A stretch of 49,598 bases of DNA from Spirochaetes bacterium ADurb.Bin215 (GTDB lineage Bacteria > Spirochaetota > Spirochaetia > Treponematales > Treponemataceae). A model generated the notes under the pieces. The model ran no database searches. It saw only the letters and a list, made by a program, of their open reading frames with translations, and was not told the origin of the DNA. The position numbers and the translations under genes were made by a program. The DNA lies in contig MWCL01000011.1 in the NCBI GenBank assembly GCA_002070025.1, forward strand, positions 1 to 49,598, read 5' to 3'. Shown here piece after piece: positions 16,425 through 26,253 of this stretch; positions within the stretch are counted from its first letter, which is position 1, and every line of letters starts with the position of its first letter.

Positions 16425-18085
16425 TTCGTTTCTCCTTCAATAAAGCTTCCGAGTTTTCTGTACTGTTCATACAGCGTGTCATATACCGCGGCCCGGGCGG
16501 GGTCGGGTTTGTGTATCCGTTCGGTTCCGGCGGACAGGGCTTTTTGCGCGGTAAAGATGTCGGGATAGAGACCGGCGGCTGTCGCGATAGCCGGCGACTG
16601 GTCTCCTGCCGTTACATGGATATCGCGGTTGGTCACATCCGCCAGGATCTGCATGCCGAGGATGCTCTTGCGGGCAACGCCGCCAATGGCCATGATCTTT
16701 TCAATGTGGATGCCGCCTTCTTCAAAAGTCTCGATGATGGCACGGGCACCATACGCGGTGGATTCCAGAAGGGCGCGCATGATGGCAGGCGCGTCGGTGC
16801 CGAGATTCAATCCCTGAATGGCCGCGCAGAGTTTCTGGTTTGCCCAGGGGGTGCGGCGGCCGTTTATCCAGTCGAGCGCCACCGGAGAGGTTTCCGCCGG
16901 GTCATAGTTCTCCGCCTCTTTTTCCAGTTCGCGCAAGAGTTTCTTCTCCACCTCTTCCACAAAGGCGGGATCCATCCCGGCGAAATTCCGGAGCGGCCAC
17001 ATGAGGAGTTTCCGGAACCATGCGTAGTAGTCGCCGTATGCCGACTGTCCCGCTTCATAGCCTATCCAGCCGGGCACTACCGAACCGTCAACCTGTCCGC
17101 AAATGCCGCCGATGAGCGCTTCGGTCTTTCCGGCAGGAGCGCGCGGCCCGATAATGACATCGCAGGTGGACGTCCCGATGCTCTTTACGAGAACGCCGGG
17201 AGCCGCGTCGCCGCCGACCGCGCCGATATGCGCATCGTACGCACCCACGCAGACAATCGTTTCCGGACTCAGCGAAAGTTTCTCGGCCCAGGCGGCGGTC
17301 AGTTTCCCGGCGACCGTGTCAGTCGTCCAGGTTTCCGTTCCCAGAGAATCGCGGAGTGCAACGAGCGCGGGATCAAGTTTTTCCAGGAATTCCCCGGGCG
17401 GGTAGCCGCCCCATTGCTCGTGCCACATCATCTTGTGGCCGGCTGCACAGCGGCTCCGCTTTATTTTTTCCGGATGGACCGTGCCGGTCAATTCGGCGGT
17501 TATCCAGTCGCAGTGTTCCATCGCCGTAAACGCGGCTTTCTTTACCGCATCATTTTTCCGTATGGTGTGAAGGATTTTCGCCCAGAACCATTCCGAGGAG
17601 TACACTCCGCCTGAGTATTGCGTAAAGTCGGTGCCGCCCCAGCTCCGCGCGAGAGCGTTGATTTCATCGGCTTCGCGGACGGATGTGTGATCTTTCCAGA
17701 GGATGAACATGGCGTCAGGGTCTTCCGCGAATTCGGGAAGAAGCGCGAGCGGTGTTCCGGTCGCGTCCGCGAGAACCGGGGTTGAACCCGTCGTGTCGAT
17801 ACAGAACGCGCGAAGGCGATTACTCAGGGTGTCCGGCTGCGGCATCTTCTGTTTTGCCTCGGTAACCGCACCCTGAATCGCTTCGGTGAGGCTCTCCAGA
17901 TAGTCCTTCGGATGCTGCCGGAACCGGTTTTCCCGGGGATCACAATAAAGTCCTTTTTTCCAGCGGGGATAATACGAAACAGATTGCCCCATCACGGTGC
18001 CGTCCGCCGCATCCAGAATGACAACGCGGACCGAGTCCGAGCCGAAGTCCGCTCCGGCAACATAGTATTCATTTTTTCCGGTCAT
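16421..18085 (-). CDS. araB: L-ribulokinase (FGGY family)
   Basis: A 554-residue FGGY sugar kinase that phosphorylates L-ribulose with ATP to L-ribulose-5-phosphate. The N-terminal AGADFGSDSVRVVILD is the phosphate-binding loop. GYEAGQSAYGD and WINGRRTP are ribulokinase-type substrate regions, and MAIGGVARKS is the C-terminal ATP motif. Length and order fit AraB. It overlaps lacI by 4 bases upstream and araA by 4 downstream, so all four genes form one tightly coupled unit. Confidence 0.97.
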   Translation of the reverse strand: MTGKNEYYVAGADFGSDSVRVVILDAADGTVMGQSVSYYPRWKKGLYCDPRENRFRQHPKDYLESLTEAIQGAVTEAKQKMPQPDTLSNRLRAFCIDTTGSTPVLADATGTPLALLPEFAEDPDAMFILWKDHTSVREADEINALARSWGGTDFTQYSGGVYSSEWFWAKILHTIRKNDAVKKAAFTAMEHCDWITAELTGTVHPEKIKRSRCAAGHKMMWHEQWGGYPPGEFLEKLDPALVALRDSLGTETWTTDTVAGKLTAAWAEKLSLSPETIVCVGAYDAHIGAVGGDAAPGVLVKSIGTSTCDVIIGPRAPAGKTEALIGGICGQVDGSVVPGWIGYEAGQSAYGDYYAWFRKLLMWPLRNFAGMDPAFVEEVEKKLLRELEKEAENYDPAETSPVALDWINGRRTPWANQKLCAAIQGLNLGTDAPAIMRALLESTAYGARAIIETFEEGGIHIEKIMAIGGVARKSILGMQILADVTNRDIHVTAGDQSPAIATAAGLYPDIFTAQKALSAGTERIHKPDPARAAVYDTLYEQYRKLGSFIEGETK

Positions 18086-19098
18086 ATGAGATTCTCCTTG
18101 AAAAAGATATCCAGCGGAACGGAAACAGACGTTCCCTTTTTTTCCTGCAGGACGAATGCTTTGTATATTTCCTGTATCGCGAGCCGGCCCTGTTCCTCCG
18201 GCCGCTGCGATATCAGACAGTCTATTTTTCCCGTTTTCAGATACCGTTCATTGTACGGCACCAGATCGTACCCGATGAGTGTGATCCGTTTCTTGCTTTT
18301 TCGCTGATCAAGATAATCCGCAACCTTGTGCGCAATCGATGACACCGTGAACAGACCGGACAGATCGGGATTCCCGTCAAATACGGAATCGAGCATTTCA
18401 TAGGTTTCTTTCTGATTATCTTCCGAACAAATACAGTCGAGTACTGTTACCGTTTCCTTCGCGGCAAACCATTCATTGAAACCGCGACTACGTTCGTTCA
18501 GGTTGTACGCTCCGGTATACGGCCGGACAACTCCGAAACACGTTCCCGCGGGAACAAAAATGTCCATGATCCTTCCCGCAAGAAACCCGCCGCGAAACGG
18601 ATCCTGCGCTATGGTAGATCGCGCGGAAGAACCGGGAAGCGGAGAGTCGATGCAGATAAACGGCCGCGGTACTTCCGACGCGGTAATAAGCGCCATGCAG
18701 GATTCCTGCATGATCGGCGCGATAATCCACGCAGTACAGTCCGCCTCCTCCATTTTACGAAAAGCCGTTTTCAAGGAACGCTCATTCGGACGGGTAAACT
18801 CAAACGCCTGGAGGGTAAACGAGAAAGCGGAAAACTCCGCGACCGCCTTTTTCAAGCCGTTCCAGACGAGCCGCCAGTATCCCGATTCGGAGTCGTGCCG
18901 GGGAATGAGAACGCCAATCCTGATGTGATCCTTTCTGCGCAAATGACGCGCCAAAGGATTGGGCTGATAGCCTTCCTCATCGATAATCCGCTGAATCTTC
19001 TCTTTCGTCTTTGCCGAGACCCGTCCCCTGTTGTGGAGGACCCGGTCCACCGTACCGATCGAGACGCCAGCCTTTTCCGCTATTTCAAACACTGTCAT
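18082..19098 (-). CDS. LacI-family regulator of the arabinose operon
   Basis: A 338-residue LacI/GalR regulator. Residues 1-50 are the helix-turn-helix (FEIAEKAGVSIGTVDRVLHN) and hinge (PLARHLRRK). The rest is a periplasmic-binding-protein-like sugar domain of the D-ribose/arabinose type (IRIGVLIPRHDSESGYW, FICIDSPLP, RSRGFNEWF, LIGYDLVPYNERYL). It is the first gene of lacI-araB-araA-araD and is translationally coupled to araB by a 4-base overlap, so it probably represses its own operon with arabinose or a phosphorylated intermediate as inducer. This differs from the GntR-type AraR of Bacillus and the AraC of enterics. Confidence 0.92.
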   Translation of the reverse strand: MTVFEIAEKAGVSIGTVDRVLHNRGRVSAKTKEKIQRIIDEEGYQPNPLARHLRRKDHIRIGVLIPRHDSESGYWRLVWNGLKKAVAEFSAFSFTLQAFEFTRPNERSLKTAFRKMEEADCTAWIIAPIMQESCMALITASEVPRPFICIDSPLPGSSARSTIAQDPFRGGFLAGRIMDIFVPAGTCFGVVRPYTGAYNLNERSRGFNEWFAAKETVTVLDCICSEDNQKETYEMLDSVFDGNPDLSGLFTVSSIAHKVADYLDQRKSKKRITLIGYDLVPYNERYLKTGKIDCLISQRPEEQGRLAIQEIYKAFVLQEKKGTSVSVPLDIFFKENLI

Positions 19099-19101
19099 TG
19101 C

Positions 19102-19144
19102 GTGTACCTACACACAGATTACCAGAGGATTGTACTGCCGTCAA
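19102..19144 (-). promoter_or_regulatory. Promoter and possible operator of the lacI-araBAD operon
   Basis: On the minus strand, TTGACG (19144-19139) and TAATCT (19121-19116) are 17 bp apart. The inverted repeat GTGTA-CC-TACAC (19102-19113) lies at about the transcription start, just before the lacI ATG, where LacI binding would block initiation. The promoter is fairly clear; the operator is a guess. Confidence 0.65.
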
Positions 19145-19217
19145 CACGAATTATCCCTTTTGCGCCGTAAATGTCTCCTCCGTACGGGGAATAACCGGAA
19201 TCGGACAATTATGGTTC

Positions 19218-19245
19218 TTGTGTTCATGGTAATACCGGGTATAAT
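19218..19245 (+). promoter_or_regulatory. Promoter of the sugar-sensing operon
   Basis: TTGTGT (19218-19223) and a perfect -10 TATAAT (19240-19245) are spaced 16 bp apart. Transcription would begin about 25 bases upstream of the binding-protein start codon and diverges from the arabinose operon. Confidence 0.72.
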
Positions 19246-19276
19246 TATGTACCGAAGAAACAAACGGGAGCGGTGT

Positions 19277-20326
19277 ATGGCAAAGGGCGGTATGGGTTTC
19301 AGAAAGGGAATTGTGTTCGCATTTATCGCAGTAATTGCGGCCATGCTCGGCTGTCTGTTTGTGCTCCTTTCTCTGGTCACCGTCGGTGCCCAGGATACCG
19401 GACCGGGCAAGACAACCGGATCAACAGGAATAATCGTCGGGTTCTCCCAGATCGGCGCGGAGAGTGCCTGGCGCAAGCATAATACACTGTCAGTCCATGA
19501 AGCGGCCCGGGAGAAGGGAATCCGGCTGTTGTATGAAAACGCGGAACAAAAGCGGGAAAACCAGATAAAGGCGATACGGTCGTTCATCGCATACCGGGTT
19601 GACGTAATCGCGTTCGCGCCGCTCGTTGCCGACGGATGGGACAATGTTCTCCGCGAGGCCAAGGAAGCGGGCATCCCGGTTCTGGCCGTTGACCGAAAAC
19701 TGGAAACAAGTGATGAATCCCTGTATGCAGGGTTTATCGGAACGGACAGTCTTGAGGAAGGCCGGAACGCGGCGCGCTTTATCATCAAAAAGTTCAGCAG
19801 CGGCGCTCCGTACAAGCGCTACCGGACAGAACCAATCAAAATAGTCGAGATAGCCGGAACCGCGGGCTCCTCACCCGCGCTCGGACGGGCGGAAGGTTTC
19901 CGTGAAGGACTTGCAGGACACGACAATTTCGAGATCATTTACAGTGAAGACGGGGACTTTCTCCGGTCACGGGGTTATGAAATCGCAAATCGTATCCTGG
20001 ACGAATTTCCGGTAATAGATGTTATCTATTCCCATAACGACAGCATGACGCTCGGGCTAATCGATTCCATGAAGGAAAAAGGGATACGCCCGGGAAAGGA
20101 TATCGTCATCGTCACCATAGACGCGGAACAGGCTGCCATTGATGCGCTCCGAAACGGAGAAGTGAACTGTGTCATCGAGTGCAATCCGAAACTCGGACCG
20201 GCCATAATAGACCTCGCCATTCAGCTGGCGGAAGGCAAGGAAATTCCGCGACTGCTTCATGTGGAAGAACAGGTATTCACGGAAGACGATCCGGATCTCG
20301 ACTCCATTCCACCACGCGGATACTGA
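19277..20326 (+). CDS. Membrane-anchored sugar-binding protein of a three-component sensor (AraP/XylFII-like)
   Basis: A 349-residue periplasmic-binding-protein-fold protein. The N-terminus has one hydrophobic segment (GIVFAFIAVIAAMLGCLFVL) that exports or anchors it. The mature part is a type I sugar-binding domain of the galactofuranose/arabinose kind: IIVGFSQIGAESAWRKHNT, NQIKAIRSFIAYRVDVIAFAP, SHNDSMTLGLIDSMKEKGI and VTIDAEQAAIDALRNG. GGGAG lies ahead of the ATG at 19277. It starts an operon with a YesM kinase and a YesN regulator, as AraP does with AraS/AraT in Geobacillus, so I infer it reports extracellular sugar to the kinase. No transporter genes are in the window. Confidence 0.85.
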   Translation: MAKGGMGFRKGIVFAFIAVIAAMLGCLFVLLSLVTVGAQDTGPGKTTGSTGIIVGFSQIGAESAWRKHNTLSVHEAAREKGIRLLYENAEQKRENQIKAIRSFIAYRVDVIAFAPLVADGWDNVLREAKEAGIPVLAVDRKLETSDESLYAGFIGTDSLEEGRNAARFIIKKFSSGAPYKRYRTEPIKIVEIAGTAGSSPALGRAEGFREGLAGHDNFEIIYSEDGDFLRSRGYEIANRILDEFPVIDVIYSHNDSMTLGLIDSMKEKGIRPGKDIVIVTIDAEQAAIDALRNGEVNCVIECNPKLGPAIIDLAIQLAEGKEIPRLLHVEEQVFTEDDPDLDSIPPRGY

Positions 20327-20327
20327 C

Positions 20328-21767
20328 ATGACCCTGCCAAGAATATCAAGCATTGCACAAAAACTCCGGGCCTCCTACATGATCATTATCGCGCTCATGC
20401 TCATTCTTCCGGCGACCACCATCATCAGCTCGATTGTACAAGCCTCGGTATATGACCGGATGATTACCAATGTCAGCAAGGCAAACGCGCTGAATCAGGT
20501 GGTAAAAAACGGTGTGTCCAACGCGGTATGGGAGATTGTTGCCGGAAACGTCAGTTTTACCGAAGGCAACCAGTACAACGTGATAATCTCCATAAAAGAC
20601 GAACTCGCCGCGCTGATGAACACTACCTCGTCACTGGAAAACCGGCAGCTGCTGGAAGTAACCGACCGCGCACTCGGAACCCTGACCGGATATGTCGACC
20701 AGCTTGGCGACCAGATGGCGATTGACGCGAGTGTTTCAGAAAACGAGAAGATCCTTGAGGAAATCCGCGGCGTATCCTCCCTTATCGCGGATATCCTGCA
20801 GGACTTCATCGTTCTGGAAATCGAGTCGTCGGCACGGGCAAACGAGCGGATTAAAACGACCGTCTGGATGCTTGCCGCCCTGCAGAGTCTCGTACTGTTG
20901 TGCGTAACCCTCTTTGCCGTGTACGCCCAGCGGTCGGTCTCCCGGAGCATCAACAATCCCATCCGGGAACTGGAAAAACTTTCATCGAGTATCGCGGCGG
21001 GAGACCTTGACGCGAGAGCGGTAATTCCGAATGTGAACGAACTGGACAACCTGACGAAGAATCTCAACTTCATGGCAAAACAGATCCGCAGCCTGATAGA
21101 CATGAACATTCGGGAACAGAAGAACCTGCAGAAATCAGAAATGAAGGCGCTCCAGGCACAGATAACCCCTCACTTTCTCTACAACACCTTCGACACCATC
21201 ATCTGGCTGGCCGAAGCCGGAAAGAGCCAGCAGGTTATCGATATTACCCGGGCGTTCTCAAGTTTTTTCCGTGTTTCACTGAGCCGGGGCAAGGAGTGGA
21301 TTACCGTCGAGCAGGAAATAGAACACATTCAAAGCTATCTGGTAATCCAGAAAATACGCTATCGGGATATTCTTGATTATTCCATCGAGATTGACAACAA
21401 TCTCTTCTCGAATAGAATATTGAAACTGCTTCTCCAGCCCCTTGTGGAAAACGCGCTCTATCATGGCATCAAGAACAAGCGGGGAAAAGGAACGATAACC
21501 ATTGTGGGACAACGGAAAGAATCCTCCATGGTTTTCACCATAACGGATAACGGTTGTGGTATGCAGAGCGACCGCCTCAGGGAAGTAATGGAACAGATTG
21601 AAGCGGATCCGAAAAACCATGAACCCGGCGACGTGTACGGTTTGTTTAACGTTACCCGGCGTCTCCGCCTCTATTATGGAGAAGACGCTACGTTTGCCAT
21701 TACGAGTGAATGGCAAAAGGGCACGGTCGTGACCCTTACCGTTCCGGAGGTTGCCCAAGATGTATAG
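20328..21767 (+). CDS. YesM/LytS-type sensor histidine kinase
   Basis: A 479-residue membrane kinase. The order is: first membrane segment (MIIIALMLILPATTIISSIV), an extracytoplasmic domain of about 150 residues, second membrane segment (WMLAALQSLVLLCVTLFAVY), HAMP domain (SINNPIRELEKLSSSIAAGD), His_kinase domain with the phosphorylated His282 in ITPHFLYNT, and an HATPase domain with LLLQPLVENALYHG and DNGCGM. The ATG at 20328 starts one base after the binding-protein stop, so the upstream extension of the frame is not used. It should receive the sugar signal from the preceding protein and phosphorylate the following regulator, which overlaps it by 8 bases. Confidence 0.93.
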   Translation: MTLPRISSIAQKLRASYMIIIALMLILPATTIISSIVQASVYDRMITNVSKANALNQVVKNGVSNAVWEIVAGNVSFTEGNQYNVIISIKDELAALMNTTSSLENRQLLEVTDRALGTLTGYVDQLGDQMAIDASVSENEKILEEIRGVSSLIADILQDFIVLEIESSARANERIKTTVWMLAALQSLVLLCVTLFAVYAQRSVSRSINNPIRELEKLSSSIAAGDLDARAVIPNVNELDNLTKNLNFMAKQIRSLIDMNIREQKNLQKSEMKALQAQITPHFLYNTFDTIIWLAEAGKSQQVIDITRAFSSFFRVSLSRGKEWITVEQEIEHIQSYLVIQKIRYRDILDYSIEIDNNLFSNRILKLLLQPLVENALYHGIKNKRGKGTITIVGQRKESSMVFTITDNGCGMQSDRLREVMEQIEADPKNHEPGDVYGLFNVTRRLRLYYGEDATFAITSEWQKGTVVTLTVPEVAQDV

Positions 21768-23352
21768 TGTGTTTCTTGTTGACGATGAAGTGGTAGTCCG
21801 GGAAGGGATCCGGAACAGCATACCCTGGGATGAAACGGAGTACACCCTTGTGGGAGAGGCGCCCGACGGCGAGATGGCCCTTGCCATACTCAAGGATATA
21901 AAACCGGACATCCTCATTACGGACATTCGCATGCCCTTTCTCGACGGTCTGGCGCTTGCGCGCATTGTTAAAAAAACACAGCCATGGATCAAGATCATCA
22001 TCCTCTCCGGCCACGATGAATTTTCCTATGCACAGGAAGCAATTTCCATCGGAGTGGAAGAATATCTCCTGAAACCGGTGTCATCGGGAAGCATGCTCGA
22101 ATGCCTGCACAAGGTAGCGGGTCGACTGGATGAAGAAAAGAAGCAGCGGAATGATGCGGAAAACCTCAAACGGCGCGTCATGTCCAGCAATGACATCATG
22201 AAAGAAAAATGGCTGTGCGACCTTGTTTCGGGCGCGGCCAGCACCTCGTCGGCAATGGAACAAGCCCGCGAATTTGATGTGGACATTGTGTCCCAGGTAT
22301 ACGCGGTAGCCATCGCCGAGCTGTGCTGCGAAAAAACCAATTCGACCGAGCTTGAACGGGCGAAAAGCATAATAGAATCTCTTGCATCGGCATCGGAAGG
22401 CATACTCTGTTTTTCCAGCGGAGTGGATACCATCACCTTCATCATCAAGGGAAAAGACGGCGATACGGTGGAAGAGTCAGCGTATTCACTTGCCCAGGGA
22501 ATCAAGTATGAAACGGAGCGCAACACAAACAGTCTCATCTCCGTAGGCATTGGTTCAAGCGTCAACCGGATCGGGCTACTTCCCCAATCCTGGTCAAACG
22601 CGAAGAGCGCACTAAAATACCTTTCCGCAACCGGGCGAAACATGATAGCCGGTGTTAACGATATCCATCCGGTAACAGATTCTGCCCATACCGACTTCGG
22701 TGCGGATCCGGTTGCCGTCCGACTGCGTCATGCGACAAAACAGGACATCGACTGCATTGTTGAGCAGTATTCCGGCATTCTCAATGAGTCGGGCGCACGA
22801 CAGGGAACCATCGCGTACTATCTCCTGTACGATATCATCGTGGCCGCCAGAAAACTCGCCCTGGAATTCGGCGGTTCCCACCGGGACCTCTTCCCGGAAG
22901 ATTTGCAGCCGGGCGACGTATCAGCCCTGGCTGACTCTCCCGAATCATTCCGCGCGGAAGTGCGCAGGATTCTTGAGCGGATTGTCGCATTGAGAACCGC
23001 GCGTGAAGGTTCCGGACATGATTCCGTTATCCAGCGTGCAAAACGGTATATCCAGGAACATTTCGCCGACCCGGACATTTCACTCAATACGGTTGCGGCC
23101 GAAGTGAACTACAGTCCGAATCATTTCAGTACGGTTTTTTCCCAGGAATCCGGCGAAACATTCATCGAATATCTCACCTGGACCCGTATAACCCGGGCAA
23201 AACAACTGCTGGCCTCAACTTCCCTGCGGAGCAGTGAAGTCGCGTATGAAGTGGGGTATAACGATCCCCACTATTTCAGTTTTCTTTTCAAGAAAAACAC
23301 CGGAAAATCGCCACGTGAATTCCGGACGGAGACACCCCCCGGAGGTGAATAA
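21760..23352 (+). CDS. YesN-type response regulator with AraC DNA-binding domain
   Basis: A 530-residue regulator. Residues 1-120 are a receiver domain with the phospho-acceptor Asp55 (ILITDIRMP), the acidic pair in LVDDE, and the late lysine in YLLKPVS. A middle region of about 270 residues has no family I can name. The last ~100 residues are an AraC-type double helix-turn-helix (VAAEVNYSPNHFSTVFSQES, then VAYEVGYNDPHYFSFLFKK). GGAGG selects the ATG at 21760. As partner of the kinase it would activate target promoters, probably a sugar ABC transporter outside this window. Confidence 0.94.
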   Translation: MYSVFLVDDEVVVREGIRNSIPWDETEYTLVGEAPDGEMALAILKDIKPDILITDIRMPFLDGLALARIVKKTQPWIKIIILSGHDEFSYAQEAISIGVEEYLLKPVSSGSMLECLHKVAGRLDEEKKQRNDAENLKRRVMSSNDIMKEKWLCDLVSGAASTSSAMEQAREFDVDIVSQVYAVAIAELCCEKTNSTELERAKSIIESLASASEGILCFSSGVDTITFIIKGKDGDTVEESAYSLAQGIKYETERNTNSLISVGIGSSVNRIGLLPQSWSNAKSALKYLSATGRNMIAGVNDIHPVTDSAHTDFGADPVAVRLRHATKQDIDCIVEQYSGILNESGARQGTIAYYLLYDIIVAARKLALEFGGSHRDLFPEDLQPGDVSALADSPESFRAEVRRILERIVALRTAREGSGHDSVIQRAKRYIQEHFADPDISLNTVAAEVNYSPNHFSTVFSQESGETFIEYLTWTRITRAKQLLASTSLRSSEVAYEVGYNDPHYFSFLFKKNTGKSPREFRTETPPGGE

Positions 23353-23448
23353 AAAGCGCATGAATGCCGTTTTTGTTTCCCTTTTCCCCGAAAATTTGCT
23401 ATAGTATCCTTGCGTTCCGCTCCCATGCTGAACAGGGAGGTCTCCTGT

Positions 23449-24813
23449 ATGCCGGACAGTGAAAAAATCATGACCAGGGAAATTGATATTGACACACTGC
23501 GTACCTTGATTGAGGAACGTGAATACCGGAAACTCCGCCAGGCCGTTTCCGTTCTTGAGCCATTTGAACTGGCAGGACTCATAGAAGAACTCTCATCGGA
23601 AGACGCATCGATACTCTTCCGTCTGCTGCCCCATGATCTTGCGTCCGAAGTATTCCACCATATAGATGTTGAAACCCAGACAGACCTGGTGGAAACGCTC
23701 AACAACAACAAAGCCCTTCTCGCAAAACTGCTCGAAGACATGAATCCGGACGACCGCACGGAACTCTTCGAGGAACTTCCCGGAGATTTCGCGAAAAAGC
23801 TCCTCGAAATTCTCACTCCTGCAGAACGTCTTGTCGCAATAAAGCTTCTCGCCTACCCCGAAAACAGTATCGGACGCCTCATGACGCCGGACTTCCTTGC
23901 CATCAAGCAGGACTTTTCAATTCAGGAAACCCTGGACTATATTCGCGAACACGGCAGCAAGTCGGAAGTCATGAACGTATTGTACGTAACCGACCGGAAA
24001 GGGAAACTGGTGGACGATGTCCGGATCAGGGATCTTCTGCTCGCGGCTCCCGACCAGACTGTCGAATCCATCATGGACAATCGTTTTGCTTCCCTGAAAG
24101 CCGCCGATGACCAGGAAACTGCCATCGCCGTATTCCAGGACAGCGGACACACTGCGCTTCCGGTTACCGATTCAACCGGTTTCCTGCTCGGTATCGTTAC
24201 CGTCGACGACATTCTGGACGTTATCGAAGAAGAGAACACCGAGGACTTCCATAAACTCGCGTCCATGGCGAATATCGACATGAACCCGCTGAATGCCGGA
24301 GTAACCTACCTGTACCGCAAGCGCATTCTGTGGCTCTTTGCCCTGGTATTCATGAACATCCTTTCGGGAGCCGTTCTCGCGTCGTTTGAATCGACAATAC
24401 AGGCCGTGGTTTCCCTCGTCTTTTTTATGCCGCTTTTGATTGCGAGCGGAGGAAACACCGGCGCGCAATCGGCTACGCTGATCATCCGTTCGATCGCGAC
24501 CGGCGACGTTGAAACAAAGGACTGGTTCCGTCTTGTTTTCAAGGAACTCGGCGTTGCCCTGTTGCTCGGCCTTACCATGGGGATCGGCGTCGCCGCGGTA
24601 GCAAGCATCCGCGCTCCGGAAATAATTCTTGTGGTTTCCCTTTCAATGGTCACGATTGTTCTGATCGGCGCGCTTGTCGGAACCACGCTGCCCTTCCTCT
24701 TCATAAAGCTCGGCGCGGACCCGGCTACCGCAAGCGTTCCGCTCATTACCTGTATCGCTGATGTAACCGGAATCCTTGTGTACTTCACGCTGGCGACCAC
24801 ACTCATTGGCTAA
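23449..24813 (+). CDS. mgtE: Magnesium transporter MgtE
   Basis: A 454-residue magnesium channel of the inner membrane. The N-terminal helical MgtE_N domain (ELAGLIEELSSEDASILFRL, then LLEDMNPDDRTELFEELPGD) is followed by tandem CBS domains (about 135-255, ending LLGIVTVDDILDVIEEE). A five-helix membrane domain then has FFMPLLIASGGNTGAQSATL, the conserved pore segment, and AALLGLTMG-like helices. GGGAGG sits 8 bases before ATG 23449. A TATAGT -10-like element is at 23400-23405, so it probably has its own promoter. In this family the cytosolic domains close the pore when magnesium is plentiful. No riboswitch is seen. Confidence 0.95.
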   Translation: MPDSEKIMTREIDIDTLRTLIEEREYRKLRQAVSVLEPFELAGLIEELSSEDASILFRLLPHDLASEVFHHIDVETQTDLVETLNNNKALLAKLLEDMNPDDRTELFEELPGDFAKKLLEILTPAERLVAIKLLAYPENSIGRLMTPDFLAIKQDFSIQETLDYIREHGSKSEVMNVLYVTDRKGKLVDDVRIRDLLLAAPDQTVESIMDNRFASLKAADDQETAIAVFQDSGHTALPVTDSTGFLLGIVTVDDILDVIEEENTEDFHKLASMANIDMNPLNAGVTYLYRKRILWLFALVFMNILSGAVLASFESTIQAVVSLVFFMPLLIASGGNTGAQSATLIIRSIATGDVETKDWFRLVFKELGVALLLGLTMGIGVAAVASIRAPEIILVVSLSMVTIVLIGALVGTTLPFLFIKLGADPATASVPLITCIADVTGILVYFTLATTLIG

Positions 24814-24825
24814 ACACTGCAACCC

Positions 24826-24854
24826 TTGAATTTTCTCATTTTATATGTTATAAT
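24826..24854 (+). promoter_or_regulatory. Strong promoter of kamA-ablB
   Basis: TTGAAT (24826-24831) and a perfect TATAAT (24849-24854) are separated by 17 bp. The leader of about 90 bases is very AT-rich and ends with CGGAGG before kamA. No clear riboswitch or hairpin is visible in it. Confidence 0.82.
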
Positions 24855-24948
24855 TGGTTAACAAACAAAATAAAGCAATCAGGCTCGTCAATTTATACTC
24901 ACCATTATTGATTTTTCACGTCTTTTTGTTTTTTTCAACGGAGGAATT

Positions 24949-26253
24949 ATGTCTTTTACAAACAGACAAAAAACTATCGCAGAAACACTCGAAAAGGGTG
25001 CCGACATCGAAAAATGGCAGGACTGGAAATGGCAGGTCCGCCATTCCATAACTACAATCGAACAGCTTGAATCCATTGCCGGACTCGATTTTACCGATGA
25101 AGAGCGTTCACAGCTCGGGGAAACCATCGAAAAGTTTCCCATGAGTGTAACACCCTACTATCTCTCGCTTATCGACATTGACGATTTCCGCAACGATCCG
25201 GTTTACCTGCAGGCAATACCCCGCCCAAGTGAACTGATCATGGCACGATACGACATGAGCGATCCGCTTTCCGAGGACAAGGATTCTCCCGCTCCATATT
25301 TAACCCACCGGTATCCCGATCGGGTCCTTTTCCATGTGAGCAATGTCTGTGCCATGTATTGCCGGCACTGCACCCGCAAGCGCAAAGTGGGAGACCGCGA
25401 TTCCATTCCGAGTTTTGACCAGCTCCAGCCGGCAATCCAGTATATCCGCGAACACGAGGAAATCCGCGACGTTCTTCTTTCCGGCGGCGATCCCCTCATG
25501 CTCGACGATGACAAGCTGGAACTTCTTTTAAAAACCATCCGCGAAATTCCCCATGTGGAGATAATCAGGATCGGAAGCCGGGTACCAGTGGTACTTCCGT
25601 ACCGCATAACAGACAAACTGGTGGAAATGCTCAAGAAGTATCAGCCGGTTTTTCTTAACACACATTTCAACCATCCGCGGGAGCTCACCACAGCATCCCG
25701 GCGCGCCCTTGCCCGCCTTGCGGATGGCGGTGTTGTACTGGGAAACCAGACAGTTCTGCTTGCGGGCGTTAATGACTGTCCGAGAATCATCAAGCGTCTC
25801 TGTCAGAAATTGCTTACCGCCCGGGTCCGGCCCTACTACCTGTACCAGTGTGATCTTTCCGAAGGACTTACCCACTTCCGCACGCCGGTCGGAAAGGGAA
25901 TAGAAATCATGGAAAGCCTTATCGGTCACACTTCCGGGCTTGCCGTACCCACCTATGTCATTGACGCACCGGGCGGCGGCGGAAAAATACCGATCATGCC
26001 GAACTACCTGATCTCATGGTCAACCAACAAAGTTGTTCTGAGAAATTATGAAGGCGTCATCACCACCTACAAGGAACCCGATTCCTATGAACCTACATTC
26101 TGCGACCGCGACTGTGAACACTGTAATCTCCAGCTCAAACTGAACGACGCCGAGGAACATACCCCCATCGGTATACAACGCCTCCTCTCGGACGAAGACC
26201 GTACCATCTCTCTTACCCCGGCCGGCAACGAGCGTATGAACCGGAGATCCTGA
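24949..26253 (+). CDS. kamA: L-lysine 2,3-aminomutase (radical SAM)
   Basis: A 434-residue radical SAM, PLP enzyme that converts L-alpha-lysine to L-beta-lysine. Cys134, Cys138 and Cys141 (CAMYCRHC) hold the iron-sulphur cluster. [10 protein letters not shown] binds S-adenosylmethionine, [13 protein letters not shown] is the core, and the PLP lysine is in [10 protein letters not shown] cysteine-containing C-terminal segment ([17 protein letters not shown]) matches the zinc/dimer region of lysine aminomutases. It is coupled to ablB by a one-base overlap, which points to osmolyte synthesis rather than lysine fermentation. Glutamate 2,3-aminomutase is less likely given that partner. Confidence 0.94.
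   Translation: MSFTNRQKTIAETLEKGADIEKWQDWKWQVRHSITTIEQLESIAGLDFTDEERSQLGETIEKFPMSVTPYYLSLIDIDDFRNDPVYLQAIPRPSELIMARYDMSDPLSEDKDSPAPYLTHRYPDRVLFHVSNVCAMYCRHCTRKRKVGDRDSIPSFDQLQPAIQYIREHEEIRDVLLSGGDPLMLDDDKLELLLKTIREIPHVEIIRIGSRVPVVLPYRITDKLVEMLKKYQPVFLNTHFNHPRELTTASRRALARLADGGVVLGNQTVLLAGVNDCPRIIKRLCQKLLTARVRPYYLYQCDLSEGLTHFRTPVGKGIEIMESLIGHTSGLAVPTYVIDAPGGGGKIPIMPNYLISWSTNKVVLRNYEGVITTYKEPDSYEPTFCDRDCEHCNLQLKLNDAEEHTPIGIQRLLSDEDRTISLTPAGNERMNRRS

Noticed and set aside
16511-17614. 367-codon plus-strand frame opposite araB
   Set aside because: Antisense shadow of a well-conserved kinase.
19031-19276. N-terminal extension of the sugar-binding protein
   Set aside because: The extension runs through the promoter elements and antisense to the start of lacI; the ATG at 19277 has a ribosome site and begins a signal peptide.
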